A stretch of DNA of 64,000 nucleotides from an uncultured Bartonella sp. (GCA_946478235.1 CAMLBF010000002.1:407364-471363), one strand, 5' to 3'; counted from the stretch's first letter, positions 9,059 through 17,990 are shown. Notes: generated by a model not told the origin, from the sequence alone. Made by a program: numbers and translations.

Positions 9059-9408
9059 TATCACCTGAACCTACGCCCCCATATGACTGGATAACCACAC
9101 TAATAAACTTCCTATTTCTTGGCTTGGCTGGCGCATTAGGAGCAGTCGTACGCCATATACACACCCCTGCCCGCAAATGGGCGCAACGCATCTCCGAATG
9201 GCTCGGGGGTGCGCTGTGTTCAATTTATGGGTCAGAACTTATAGCCAGTGCCATACACCACATACTTGATAAGTTTGATCTGATTGACAGCACATATGTC
9301 GTACCAGAGAAGCTACTGGGCTTTGCTGGTTTTCTTTGTGGTGCTCTCGGCGTAACCGTGATCGACTTGACCATCAAAGCGATCCGCAAACGTTTCGACT
9401 CAAAATAA
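9055..9408 (+). CDS. Putative phage holin, three membrane segments
   Basis: The 117-residue protein has three predicted membrane segments: ITTLINFLFLGLAGALGAVV, the WLGGALCSIYGSELIASAI region, and LLGFAGFLCGALGVTVIDL. A basic tail (KAIRKRFDSK) follows. Size and topology match LydA-like class I holins. ATG 9055 overlaps the stop of the lipoprotein gene (ATGA) and has GGAAG just upstream; ATG 9043 is an alternative. The gene is the last of the lysis cassette, 150 bp before the tRNA-Ser gene. No endolysin or structural phage gene is nearby, so the prophage is a remnant. Confidence 0.5.
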   Translation: MISPEPTPPYDWITTLINFLFLGLAGALGAVVRHIHTPARKWAQRISEWLGGALCSIYGSELIASAIHHILDKFDLIDSTYVVPEKLLGFAGFLCGALGVTVIDLTIKAIRKRFDSK

Positions 9409-9561
9409 AAAAATGAAACGTTTGGAAATAACGAGTACGGTTTGCACTAAAAATGACAATAACGAGGTTTTATCAACAGGCTTTATAGCAAAATTTTAAT
9501 GGGGAAGAGATTTGCCCGCGATAAATCAACTATTTGATTATAAAGGATTTTTTTAGGGTAA

Positions 9562-9652
9562 TGGCGGAGAGGAAGGGATTCGAACCCTCGAGAGCCTTTT
9601 GAGCCCTACTCCCTTAGCAGGGGAGCGCCTTCGACCACTCGGCCACCTCTCC
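9562..9652 (-). tRNA. tRNA-Ser (GCU anticodon), CCA encoded
   Basis: Reading the minus strand from 9652, the acceptor GGAGAGG pairs with CCTCTCC, followed by discriminator G and an encoded CCA at 9564-9562. The anticodon arm CTCCC-CTGCTAA-GGGAG gives anticodon GCT. The long variable arm and GGTTCGAATCC T-loop are those of a class II serine tRNA. It lies just beyond the phage lysis genes; tRNA genes are common integration sites. Confidence 0.95.
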
Positions 9653-10179
9653 AAGAACCGCCAATAAACATTCTTGTGGTGAAGTTCAAGTCATTTTCTC
9701 TCTTTTATGCAAATAATTATATTTTAATGAAGCTTCATACTATTTTAACCATAGACTACGTCATTTTACATTTTTCATATGGAATCATTACCATCGATCC
9801 AAGACATAGCGATTCTTCTGAAATTCTGGTCGCATCTACACAATTATCACAATTTTGACGTACAAATATCGAGTTATTGTTGTCTGAAAGAATCATAAAA
9901 CAGTTATTTTTTTGTCATTCTGTGGACTATAACCCCATATTATCCGCCATTTTTGACAGGTTAGACTGTTATTTTGTGTCTTTTGTGCAACACACATCAT
10001 TATACAAACGTTGATAATCCCGTTTTGATCATTTCTTTATTGAAACAAAATTAATGCTGAGTATGTTCAATTCATGAAGAAGGAGCGCTTGGGTGCGACT
10101 TTTTCGGTTAAGGGGATCGGGTCCAGCTTTCTGAACTTCGTGAACCCGACCCAACATAAACTTTGACTGGAGGTCAGAT
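9653..10179 (+). promoter_or_regulatory. Porin upstream region with 5' leader hairpin
   Basis: This 527-bp gap holds no convincing gene. It must contain the promoter of the strongly expressed porin, but I could not assign clear -35/-10 boxes. In the leader, TCGGGTCCA (10117-10125) can pair with TGAACCCGA (10141-10149) with one mismatch, leaving a 15-nt loop, and GGAGG precedes the ATG by a normal distance. The hairpin may affect mRNA stability or translation. Confidence 0.45.
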
Positions 10180-11415
10180 ATGAACATTAAGAGCCTTCTT
10201 CTCGGCTCCGCTGCAGCCCTCGTTGCAGTTTCTGGTGCACGTGCAGCTGATGTAGTAGTTGCCGAGCCTGAACCCGTAGAATATGTACGCGTTTGCGACG
10301 CTTATGGTGAAGGATATTTCTATATCCCTGGAACTGAAACCTGCATGCGTATTTCTGGTTATGTCCGCGGCGAAATCAGCGGCGGCGATAACGTCTATGC
10401 TCGTCAACGTGGCGACATCGATCGCGACACATATGCATGGCGTTCACGTGCTACACTTCGTTTCCATACAGCATCAGAAACAGAACTCGGCACATTGCGT
10501 ACATTCGTAGAGCTTCGTTCACAATGGGACGATGGTCATGACAGCAATGGCGGTCAGCTCCGTTTCGCATTCATCGAACTCGGTGGCTTGCGCGTTGGTC
10601 TTGACGAATCAATCTTCAACCATTGGACAGGTTATTTCGGTAACGTTCTTCACGACGATATCTTGACCCCAATGGCTTATACACGCACAAATGTTATCAG
10701 CTACACATTTAATGCTGACAACGGCTTCTCCGCTATCTTGGGTCTTGAGCAAGGTAACGACGACGCTGACGATTATGGTAACAAGTATTACCATGATGCT
10801 GATGGCTCAATTTCTGCAAAGAAATACAAGCTGAGCGGCAAGATCGACGACTACACACCAAATGTTGTTGGTGGTGTTAAGTTCGTTCAAGGCTGGGGCG
10901 GTGTATCGGTTGTTGGTGCATACGACGCTTATTATGAAGAATGGGCAGCTAAGGCTCGTTTGGACTTGAACGTTACAGATCAGTGGAGCGTTTGGGTAAT
11001 GGGCGGCTACAAGTCAGCCGAAGATAGATATCTGAGAGACGAAGACTACGGCGTTCGTTCTTATACAAATGCATCGAACATCCTTGGTTCAAAATACGGT
11101 GTATATCGTCAAGTTAACTCAATCTATGGTGATTGGGGCGGTGATTGGGCTGTATGGGGTGGTACAACCTTCAAGTTCAACAACAAGACAAGCTTCAACG
11201 CTCAAGTTTCTTACGACGACACAGACACATTCGCTGCTTCTGTTAACGTGAAGTACGAATTGGTTCCAGGTCTTGTAATTACTCCTGAAATAACATATGT
11301 TTCTTGGGATAATGATTACAGCATCCGTAACGAAGCTAACACAGTTAAGTATGTTGACTCACTCAAGGGTCGCGACGCTGTTCAAGGAATGGTTCGTATT
11401 CAACGTTCATTCTAA
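10180..11415 (+). CDS. Outer-membrane porin, Omp2a/Omp2b family
   Basis: The 411-residue precursor begins MNIKSLLLGSAAALVAVSGARAAD, a standard signal peptide cleaved after ARA. The mature N-terminus, with YVRVCDAYGEGYFYIPGTETCMRISGYVR, is the diagnostic start of the alphaproteobacterial porin family (PF02530), including a conserved disulfide-forming Cys pair. Alternating beta-strand segments follow and the protein ends in Phe (VRIQRSF), the outer-membrane sorting signal. It forms a trimeric 16-stranded channel for small hydrophilic solutes. Codon use is more GC-rich and regular than in its surroundings, consistent with high expression. It is monocistronic, with a strong terminator just downstream. 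Confidence 0.95.
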   Translation: MNIKSLLLGSAAALVAVSGARAADVVVAEPEPVEYVRVCDAYGEGYFYIPGTETCMRISGYVRGEISGGDNVYARQRGDIDRDTYAWRSRATLRFHTASETELGTLRTFVELRSQWDDGHDSNGGQLRFAFIELGGLRVGLDESIFNHWTGYFGNVLHDDILTPMAYTRTNVISYTFNADNGFSAILGLEQGNDDADDYGNKYYHDADGSISAKKYKLSGKIDDYTPNVVGGVKFVQGWGGVSVVGAYDAYYEEWAAKARLDLNVTDQWSVWVMGGYKSAEDRYLRDEDYGVRSYTNASNILGSKYGVYRQVNSIYGDWGGDWAVWGGTTFKFNNKTSFNAQVSYDDTDTFAASVNVKYELVPGLVITPEITYVSWDNDYSIRNEANTVKYVDSLKGRDAVQGMVRIQRSF

Positions 11416-11438
11416 TTCTTTGGAATTGAGAATTGATG

Positions 11439-11468
11439 AGACCGGTAGCTTTGCTACCGGTCTTTTTT
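11439..11468 (+). terminator. Rho-independent terminator of the porin gene
   Basis: AGACCGGTAGC (11439-11449) pairs perfectly with GCTACCGGTCT (11453-11463) around a TTT loop, followed by a run of T. Confidence 0.92.
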
Positions 11469-12087
11469 ATATTTAAGTCCCCATTAAAGATCGGATTGCC
11501 ATTAAAGCTTGGATTGTTCGCTTATCGATTGGTATCTTTGTTAAATTGGTTGTTATCTTTGTCAAATGTTGATGAAGTTAAACTAAAACCATCAAATTTA
11601 ACTTGGCTACTATGTTATTGAGGTGGAACAATATTAGGATATATTCGTCTGCGTAATTATTCAGAAAAGTGTCTATGTTAGGTTTGATCGGTATTTGAAT
11701 TAGGTTTGAACGATATTTGAGATAGCAATCAAATATAACAATCATATTGGTTAGGATTGTCGACATGCTTTGTGCTTATAGGATTTGAAGCACAATATTT
11801 GACTTCTCTATCTATTTTTATAGCAACGTAACTGATAGAATTTTCCGACGTAAAATGCATGATTTTAGCTAAATTGAGGTATTGGAAAAGAAATTCAATT
11901 TTAGCCAACAAATCATATAAAAATAGCCAAAAATTAGCGTAAAACCGGATGGTATCCACTGTTCGTGATATTATTCTTACGATATACTACCTGAAATATC
12001 TTTTGATATATTGATAATATTTATCATTGCAATGGGCTTAGTTCACCATATTCACGTTTAAGCCCTTATATTAAATTGGTTAAGTCT
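11469..12087. other. AT-rich intergenic region with a 22-bp tandem repeat
   Basis: No gene is supported. Two adjacent copies of a 22-bp unit, TTAGGTTTGATCGGTATTTGAA (11678-11699) and its near-copy (11700-11721), differ at three positions. Short minus-strand frames at 11578-11959 look like chance reading of AT-rich DNA. The last bases should carry the promoter of the aminotransferase gene. Confidence 0.5.
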
Positions 12088-13209
12088 ATGTCTGATAACG
12101 GTAGAGTTCCATCTGTAACACCCTTAATTGCATCGCTTCCCTCGACAGTACCATTTACTGGCCCTGAAACAATTGAGCGGAAAAGAGGCAAAAGTTTTCG
12201 TGCCCGTTTAGGTGCCAATGAGAATGGATTTGGACCCGCGCCATCTGTCATTACAGCAATGCAACAAGCCCTTACAGATGTATGGAAATATGGTGACCCG
12301 GAAAATTTCGAGCTTAGGCAAATATTGGCATCTGCTTTTAACCTCGCGCCCGAAAATTTCACAATTGGTGCTGGTGTTGATGCCCTACTCGGCGTTATTG
12401 TACGGCAATATATCTCCCTTGGCGATTGTGTCGTTAATTCCTTAGGGGGCTATCCAACATTCAATTACCATGTTGCAGGTTATGGAGGAGCTCTTATCAG
12501 TGTTTCCTATAAAAATGACCGGACGGATTTAGAGGGTCTATCTGATGCGGCTTGGAAGAATAACGCTAAAATTGTATATCTTGCCAATCCTGATAATCCG
12601 CTGGGAACATGGCACGACAGTGAAGCGATAGAAGCATTTATTGAGAGCTTACCAGCGAACACCCTATGTATACTTGATGAAGCTTACGGAGAATTGGCAC
12701 CGGCTGACAGCTTGCCAAGCAAGGAAAAAATTTGGCCAAATGTTTTGCGCATGCGCACCTTTTCCAAAGCGTATGGCTTGGCGGGTTTAAGATGTGGTTA
12801 TGCAATAGGAGCAGCAGAACTTATCGCAAACTTTGATAAGATACGGGATCATTTCTCTGTCAATAAAATTGCACAGATTGCAGCAGCGCAAGCTTTAAAA
12901 GATCAAGCTTATTTAAATTCAGTGATCGATATAATCTCCACTGCGCGCAATGAACTGGTCAATATAGCTCATTCCCATGGTCTTGAAACTCTCCCTTCTG
13001 CAACTAACTTTGTGGCCATTGATTGTGGTCGTGATGGCGCATATGCGCAAAAGGTGCTTGATGTGTTGACTGAGCATGACATTTTTGTACGAAAACCAGT
13101 TGTACCGGTGTTAAATAGGCTTATTCGGGTAAGTGTGGGGCCACAAGAGGAATTAAAATTATTTGATGATGCTTTAGGTATCGCTTTGGAAATAGCCAAT
13201 AAGAGGTAA
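12088..13209 (+). CDS. PLP-dependent aminotransferase, HisC-like (class I/II fold)
   Basis: The 373-residue cytosolic enzyme has the fold-type I signature: LGANENGFGP (substrate loop), YGDPENFELR, YLANPDNPLGT (cofactor contacts), CILDEAYGEL (Asp to the PLP nitrogen), TFSKAYGLAGLRCGYAIG with the Schiff-base lysine near 227, and a C-terminal RVSVG. The pattern resembles histidinol-phosphate aminotransferase, but rhizobial genomes carry several HisC paralogues, so the substrate could be another aromatic or imidazole amino acid. The frame extends to TTG 12076; I prefer ATG 12088. A DUF423 gene follows three bases after the stop and is probably co-transcribed. Confidence 0.8.
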   Translation: MSDNGRVPSVTPLIASLPSTVPFTGPETIERKRGKSFRARLGANENGFGPAPSVITAMQQALTDVWKYGDPENFELRQILASAFNLAPENFTIGAGVDALLGVIVRQYISLGDCVVNSLGGYPTFNYHVAGYGGALISVSYKNDRTDLEGLSDAAWKNNAKIVYLANPDNPLGTWHDSEAIEAFIESLPANTLCILDEAYGELAPADSLPSKEKIWPNVLRMRTFSKAYGLAGLRCGYAIGAAELIANFDKIRDHFSVNKIAQIAAAQALKDQAYLNSVIDIISTARNELVNIAHSHGLETLPSATNFVAIDCGRDGAYAQKVLDVLTEHDIFVRKPVVPVLNRLIRVSVGPQEELKLFDDALGIALEIANKR

Positions 13210-13212
13210 GAA

Positions 13213-13569
13213 ATGACGAGATTAAGTCAGCGTATTTGTTGTGCATTCTCTGGACTATTCGGGGCTGGTGGAATAGCCGCATATGCTGCAGCTTCGCATA
13301 TTGGCGGATATTATACGGCAGTTGCGCCGGTTTTATTAGGTAATGCTGCTGCATTGTTCGGTTTTTTTATTGCAACAAAAACCAATATCGTCATGCGCTT
13401 ATCGGGTGTTTTGATCATTATTGGTGTCTTGTTGTTTGCAGCAGACATCATGACGCGTGAATTGTGGTCAGATCGCCTTTTCCCTTATGCGGCACCATTG
13501 GGCGGTACAATTAATATACTCGGATGGCTGCTTTTGTTTATCGCGGCATTCCTTCCACTAGAAGAATAA
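13213..13569 (+). CDS. DUF423 family small membrane protein
   Basis: The 118-residue protein has four hydrophobic segments and the family layout: a short N-terminus, FSGLFGAGGIAAYAAASH, a middle helix pair around LLGNAAALFGFF and VLIIIGVLLFAADI, then PLGGTINILGWLLLFIAAF. DUF423 proteins (YgdD-like) are inner-membrane proteins without established function. It starts three bases after the aminotransferase, so they form an operon. Confidence 0.85.
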   Translation: MTRLSQRICCAFSGLFGAGGIAAYAAASHIGGYYTAVAPVLLGNAAALFGFFIATKTNIVMRLSGVLIIIGVLLFAADIMTRELWSDRLFPYAAPLGGTINILGWLLLFIAAFLPLEE

Positions 13570-13770
13570 ACCATCTCTTCTTTTTTAATAAAGCTCATGC
13601 TCCTGCCAGAGACTTTTAAAACTATTTGGTTTTACAAAATCAGATAGAATGTCCGATTATTGGACTGGAATCCTATCTTGAACAAATGCAAAGCGCGCAA
13701 AGTTCAAGATGCTCATGAATATTTTCAAATTTTTATTGACAAATAGAACATTCCGGAAAAACATAAGATT

Positions 13771-13881
13771 GTACCTTGGGGAGCCGTAAAAGGCTGAGAG
13801 TCTGTGTTACAAGTTGTGAAAAACAAAGGACATAGTGACCCGTTGAACCTGATCCAGTTAGGACTGGCGTAGGGATGGTGT
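13771..13881 (+). promoter_or_regulatory. TPP riboswitch (THI element)
   Basis: The conserved THI-box parts are in order: CTTGGGGAGCC, then GGCTGAGAG (13792-13800), GACCCGTTGAACCTGATC (about 13837-13854) and the closing ACTGGCGTAGGGATGG. It binds thiamine pyrophosphate and lowers expression of the downstream thi genes. It lies about 200 nt before thiO. A weak TGAAATT/AATTTCA hairpin follows at about 13888-13911 and could be part of the expression platform. Confidence 0.93.
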
Positions 13882-14084
13882 GAGGCTGAAATTTATCGAA
13901 TTTAATTTCACGCTAATATCTTTCTTATGACTTCCTGATCTTCGCTATGAGTTTCGTAATTGTTTAACGATAACTCAAGTTGCAGGAAGAATGTTTAACC
14001 CCCCTCACGGTGCTAGAATGTTGGATCCGATGACAATATGCGGAAGCATGATTGTCTGTCGACAACCGAAAAGGCTGGTAGAGG
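13882..14084. other. Spacer between the TPP riboswitch and thiO
   Basis: In Rhizobium and Brucella the thi box precedes thiC, which is followed by thiO. Here thiC is missing, and this 200-nt spacer carries no thiC sequence I can recognise. It may be a deletion scar. Confidence 0.4.
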
Positions 14085-15035
14085 ATGAAAAAAATATTGA
14101 TAAAAGGCGGTGGCGTCGTTGGTTTGACCACGGCTTATATGTTGGCAAAAAAAGGCGTACATATAACATTGTCGGCACCACATGATGCACCTATTGGTTC
14201 AGCAAGTTGGTATGCCGGTGGTATGCTTGCCCCCTATTGCGAACGTGAAAGTGCAGAACAACGGGTTGAAGACCTCGGTGTTGAAGCCATGAAATGGTGG
14301 AGTGAGACCTTTCCAGAACTTGTCACCCATAAAGGGACACTGGTGGTTGCCCCTGCCCGTGATTTATCGGAATTGAAGCGTTTTTCAGATAGAACGCAAG
14401 GGCATATCAATGTTGATGAAGCAGAAATTGCAAAATTAGAACCCGATTTAGCAGGTCGTTTTCAACACGGTTTATTTTTTGAAACAGAAGCCCATGTTGA
14501 TCCACGACAAGCGCTGACGGCATTAAAGGACAAACTCAAGTCGATGAATACGACTTTTGTTGATGTCGGAATCAACGAGGAAAACTTTGATACAGTCATA
14601 GACGCTACGGGTATTGCGCGCCTGAATATTGATAAGGATTTACGGGGTGTTCGTGGTGAAATGTTGCTAGTGCATACCAAGGATGTATCGCTTGCACGGC
14701 CAGTAAGACTTCTGCATCCGCGTATTCCGCTTTATATTGTGCCTCGTGACAATAATATCTTCATGATTGGTGCAACCATGATAGAAAGCGACTTTGACGG
14801 CGCAATTACAGCACGTTCAATGATGGATTTTCTCAATGCAGCCTATACCCTCCACCCAGCATTTGGTGAGGCAGAAATTATTGAAGCAGGTGTTGGTGTT
14901 CGTCCTTCCTATCCTGATAATTTCCCAAGGATAACCAAAGAGGGTAAATATATTTTCGTTAATGGTATGTACCGCCATGGCTATCTTCTTTCACCAGAAA
15001 TGGCGCAACAAGCAACTGAACTGGCATTGGAGTAA
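14085..15035 (+). CDS. thiO: FAD-dependent glycine oxidase ThiO
   Basis: The protein is 316 residues. The N-terminal dinucleotide fold reads IKGGGVVGLTTAYMLAKKGV (the G-x-G-x-x-G type), and later segments of the DAO family are ASWYAGGMLAPYCE and the C-terminal GVGVRPSYPDNFP...NGMYRHGYLLSPEMA. ThiO oxidises glycine to dehydroglycine (iminoacetate), one of the substrates ThiG uses to build the thiazole ring. It is the first gene of thiO-S-G-E-D behind the TPP riboswitch. thiS begins three bases after its stop. Confidence 0.9.
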   Translation: MKKILIKGGGVVGLTTAYMLAKKGVHITLSAPHDAPIGSASWYAGGMLAPYCERESAEQRVEDLGVEAMKWWSETFPELVTHKGTLVVAPARDLSELKRFSDRTQGHINVDEAEIAKLEPDLAGRFQHGLFFETEAHVDPRQALTALKDKLKSMNTTFVDVGINEENFDTVIDATGIARLNIDKDLRGVRGEMLLVHTKDVSLARPVRLLHPRIPLYIVPRDNNIFMIGATMIESDFDGAITARSMMDFLNAAYTLHPAFGEAEIIEAGVGVRPSYPDNFPRITKEGKYIFVNGMYRHGYLLSPEMAQQATELALE

Positions 15036-15038
15036 AGC

Positions 15039-15236
15039 ATGAAAGTGTCGGTTAATGATGAACCAATTGAAACAGCAGTCATACATTTAAGCGATCTGCT
15101 AGACGAGCTTGACTATAAAGGCGAATGGCTTGCCACTGCCGTCAATGCCGAGCTGGTAACTGCTGAAGAACGTGGTTCATACAGGTTACAAGAAGGTGAC
15201 CGTATTGAAATCCTAAGCCCCATGCAAGGAGGCTAA
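15039..15236 (+). CDS. thiS: Sulfur carrier protein ThiS
   Basis: This 65-residue ubiquitin-like protein ends in MQGG. The C-terminal Gly-Gly is adenylated and converted to a thiocarboxylate that donates sulfur to ThiG. The length and the ILSPMQGG ending are typical. It is tightly packed between thiO and thiG. Confidence 0.93.
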   Translation: MKVSVNDEPIETAVIHLSDLLDELDYKGEWLATAVNAELVTAEERGSYRLQEGDRIEILSPMQGG

Positions 15237-15240
15237 GCTT

Positions 15241-16020
15241 ATGCTTACATTATACGATAAAACTTTTTCTTCTCATTTATTGCTTGGAACAGCGCAATAC
15301 CCCTCACCCAGCATTTTGAAAGATGCCATTCTCGCGGCTAAGACAGAAATAGTAACTGTATCTTTACGCCGTGAAACAGCAGGCGGTAAACAAGGTGGCC
15401 AATTCTGGAGCCTTATCAAGGAACTTGATGTTGCCGTTTTGCCCAATACTGCCGGTTGTTATACAGTCAAAGAAGCCGTTACAACGGCAAAAATGGCTCG
15501 TGATGTTTTTAAAACACCATGGATCAAGCTTGAAGTTATTGGCAATTCCGATACGCTGCAACCTGATGTTTTTGCTTTGGTTGAAGCTGCACGCATTTTA
15601 ACGGAGGATGGTTTCCAGGTTTTTCCCTATACAACTGATGATATTGTTGTTGCTGAAAAATTGGCAAATATCGGTTGCAAGGTGATTATGCCTTGGTGTG
15701 CGCCAATCGGCTCAGCTAAGGGGCCAGTAAATGTTGATGGTTTAAGATCAATCCGCTCCTATTTTCCCGATCTTACGTTAATTGTTGATGCTGGTATTGG
15801 GCGCCCTTCCCATGCAGCTCAAGCAATGGAGCTCGGGTATAATGGCGTATTGCTAAATACAGCTGTTGCCAAAGCGGGTGATCCTGTTTCAATGGCAAAA
15901 GCCTTTTCTTTATCGGTTGAAGCTGGTCATATTGCTTACAAGGCAGGCATGCTGGAACCGCGTGATTTTGCTGTGCCATCAACGCCTACCATTGGAAAGG
16001 CGACATTCAATGAAGCTTGA
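15241..16020 (+). CDS. thiG: Thiazole synthase ThiG
   Basis: The 259-residue TIM-barrel enzyme builds thiazole phosphate from deoxyxylulose 5-phosphate, dehydroglycine and ThiS thiocarboxylate. Visible signatures are [32 protein letters not shown] (the Lys forms the imine with the sugar), [14 protein letters not shown] and [27 protein letters not shown]. Its 3' end overlaps thiE by 11 bases, so the two are translationally coupled. Confidence 0.95.
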   Translation: MLTLYDKTFSSHLLLGTAQYPSPSILKDAILAAKTEIVTVSLRRETAGGKQGGQFWSLIKELDVAVLPNTAGCYTVKEAVTTAKMARDVFKTPWIKLEVIGNSDTLQPDVFALVEAARILTEDGFQVFPYTTDDIVVAEKLANIGCKVIMPWCAPIGSAKGPVNVDGLRSIRSYFPDLTLIVDAGIGRPSHAAQAMELGYNGVLLNTAVAKAGDPVSMAKAFSLSVEAGHIAYKAGMLEPRDFAVPSTPTIGKATFNEA

Positions 16021-16615
16021 TCCTTTTTATCTCATTGTCGACAGTGCTGATTGGATTGAACGGTTAATTCCTATTGGCGTTAAACTAGTGCAATTGCGTA
16101 TGAAAGATGTGAGCGAAGATATTCTTCGCGAACATATCAAGCGCTCCAAAGCAATTTGTGAGAAATTCGGTTGCCAATTGATTATCAATGACTATTGGCA
16201 AATCGCTATTGAAGAAAAGTGCGATTTTATCCATTTAGGACAGGAAGATCTGGCAGATGCGGATTTAGCCTCTATCCGAAAAGCGGGTTTAAAAATGGGT
16301 GTTAGCACCCATGACAGTGCAGAGTTGGATAAAGCGCTTGCCGTTAAACCGGATTATGTTGCGCTGGGCCCCGTTTATGAAACTATTTTAAAAAAAATGA
16401 AGTGGCAGCCACAGGGCGTTGAAAAAGTTACTCGATGGAAAAGCCTTGTGGGTGACTTACCATTGGTAGCCATTGGTGGATTAACACCGGATCGTGCCCA
16501 AGGTGTATTACAGGCAGGTGCCGACAGTGCGGCTGTTGTGACAGATATAAAATTCAACGAAAATCCCGAAAATCGCGTGAATGAATGGATAAAAGCGACA
16601 GCAAAATGGCGTTAA
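16010..16615 (+). CDS. thiE: Thiamine-phosphate synthase ThiE
   Basis: The 201-residue TIM-barrel enzyme couples the pyrimidine (HMP-PP) and thiazole phosphate to thiamine monophosphate. Motifs are VQLRMKD (pyrophosphate site), [31 protein letters not shown] and [12 protein letters not shown] placed the start at ATG 16010, since the longer open frame from 15866 would lie inside thiG. Its 3' end overlaps thiD. A Lys-rich stretch ([11 protein letters not shown]) is found where the family has a flexible loop. Confidence 0.92.
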   Translation: MKLDPFYLIVDSADWIERLIPIGVKLVQLRMKDVSEDILREHIKRSKAICEKFGCQLIINDYWQIAIEEKCDFIHLGQEDLADADLASIRKAGLKMGVSTHDSAELDKALAVKPDYVALGPVYETILKKMKWQPQGVEKVTRWKSLVGDLPLVAIGGLTPDRAQGVLQAGADSAAVVTDIKFNENPENRVNEWIKATAKWR

Positions 16616-17358
16616 ATTCCAAAGTTCTTATTGTTGCCGGCACCGATCCTACGGGTGGTGCCGGAATAGTCCGAGATATAGAAACCACAAGCCATTTTGG
16701 CATGAAAGCCGCTTTGGCTGTAACCTCGGTTAATGTTCAAGATGACCAGCGTGTTGAACAAAAAATGCCTGTAACAGGTTCAATTATTCAAGGCCAAATG
16801 CTTGCAGCTTTAAAAACAAATACAATTGCCGCGATAAAAATTGGTATGACGGGCAGCGCACCTGTTGTTATTGGCATTTGTGAGGTGCTCAAGCAATTTC
16901 CAAAAATTCCTGTCATATTGGATCCGGTTATTACGGCCTCTTCGGGCGGTGCATTGGCTGACGGTCAAACTGTTATGAGTATCAAACACCAATTGATGCA
17001 AATGTCGTTGCTTATCACGCCCAATTTGGCGGAATTGGCTGAATTGAGCGACAGTTCTTTGGCAAAAAGCCATGAGGAAGCTATCAAACAAGCGCAAAAG
17101 CTTTTAGATTTGGGAGCGTCGCATGTGCTAGTTAAAGGCGGGCATGAAAAATCTGAAACGTCTGTTGATAGCCTAGTTTCTCATCAATCCGTAATCGATT
17201 TTGCTTTTCCAAGATTAAATGCAACTATGCGTGGAACAGGTTGTACTTTATCAACGGCAATAGCCTGCCAACTTGCACTCGGCAAAACACTGGCGCAAGC
17301 CATAAAAGAAGCTAAGAATTATGTCTATTCCTTGCTTAAACTAAGCCAATCTGCCTGA
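16606..17358 (+). CDS. thiD: Hydroxymethylpyrimidine/phosphomethylpyrimidine kinase ThiD
   Basis: A ribokinase-fold kinase of about 250 residues. It shows GTDPTGGAGIVRDIETTSHFG at the N-terminus, a DPVITASSGG segment, and the anion-hole and catalytic region GTGCTLSTAIA. It phosphorylates HMP twice to HMP-PP, the co-substrate of ThiE. The ATG at 16606 overlaps the end of thiE; ATG 16585 is an in-frame alternative. With no thiC in this cluster, ThiD could work mainly in salvage of imported HMP; that is inference. Confidence 0.92.
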   Translation: MALNSKVLIVAGTDPTGGAGIVRDIETTSHFGMKAALAVTSVNVQDDQRVEQKMPVTGSIIQGQMLAALKTNTIAAIKIGMTGSAPVVIGICEVLKQFPKIPVILDPVITASSGGALADGQTVMSIKHQLMQMSLLITPNLAELAELSDSSLAKSHEEAIKQAQKLLDLGASHVLVKGGHEKSETSVDSLVSHQSVIDFAFPRLNATMRGTGCTLSTAIACQLALGKTLAQAIKEAKNYVYSLLKLSQSA

Positions 17359-17444
17359 ATTTTGTTATTATCATCAAAAACAATGCGATAAGTGGCACCA
17401 TAAATGATATGATGTGGCGTCTATTAGACTTTAAGGCATAGATT

Positions 17445-17984
17445 ATGGATGACCAAAACCGCATTTCCATTGTGCACGCGGATATTACCACGCTTCATGT
17501 CGATGCAATTGTAAACGCTGCCAACAACACGTTGCTTGGTGGCGGTGGAGTTGACGGCGCTATCCATAAAGCAGCTGGCACAAAATTGTTGGACGAATGT
17601 CGGCAATTACATGGTTGCGCAACGGGTGAAGCAAAGCTCACTAAAGGGTATAATCTGCCAGCCAATTTTGTCATTCATACGGTTGGGCCAATCTGGCACG
17701 GCGGTCATAACCACGAGGCAGAAAAACTAAAAGCCTGCTACGAAAACTCTCTTCATATTGCTACACAGCATAGCTTTAAAACAATTGCTTTTTCTGCAAT
17801 TTCTACTGGCGTTTACCGCTATCCTGCTATTGCGGCAACAAAAATTGCTGTGGCAACTGTGCTGCAGTATCTAAAAGAAAATGCATCACCGCATAAGGTT
17901 ATATTCTGTTGTTATTCGGATGATATGGAACATATTTACCAGTCCGTTTTACATGATTTCATGCAGGTTAGTGACACTTTATAA
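17445..17984 (+). CDS. Macro-domain protein, O-acetyl-ADP-ribose deacetylase (YmdB-like)
   Basis: The 179-residue single macro domain has the family hallmarks: IVNAANNTLLGGGGVDGAIHKAAG (ADP-ribose-binding loop 1 with the catalytic Asn and Asp), the second loop AISTGVYRYP, and LTKGYNLPANFVIHTVGP. Bacterial members hydrolyse O-acetyl-ADP-ribose and remove ADP-ribose from modified proteins or nucleic acids. It is 87 bases downstream of thiD on the same strand, and a hairpin follows its stop. Confidence 0.92.
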   Translation: MDDQNRISIVHADITTLHVDAIVNAANNTLLGGGGVDGAIHKAAGTKLLDECRQLHGCATGEAKLTKGYNLPANFVIHTVGPIWHGGHNHEAEKLKACYENSLHIATQHSFKTIAFSAISTGVYRYPAIAATKIAVATVLQYLKENASPHKVIFCCYSDDMEHIYQSVLHDFMQVSDTL

Positions 17985-17990
17985 AATAAT

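Noticed and set aside
9676..9858. Small ORF between the tRNA gene and the porin
   Set aside because: It lacks a ribosome-binding site and has the composition of non-coding AT-rich DNA.
11578..11959. Minus-strand open frames after the porin gene
   Set aside because: They are made of AT-rich codons, overlap each other, include the tandem repeat and show no start signal or family.
13991..14185. ORF between the TPP riboswitch and thiO as a possible leader or thiC fragment
   Set aside because: It runs over the thiO start in another frame, and its translation resembles no part of ThiC that I recognise.
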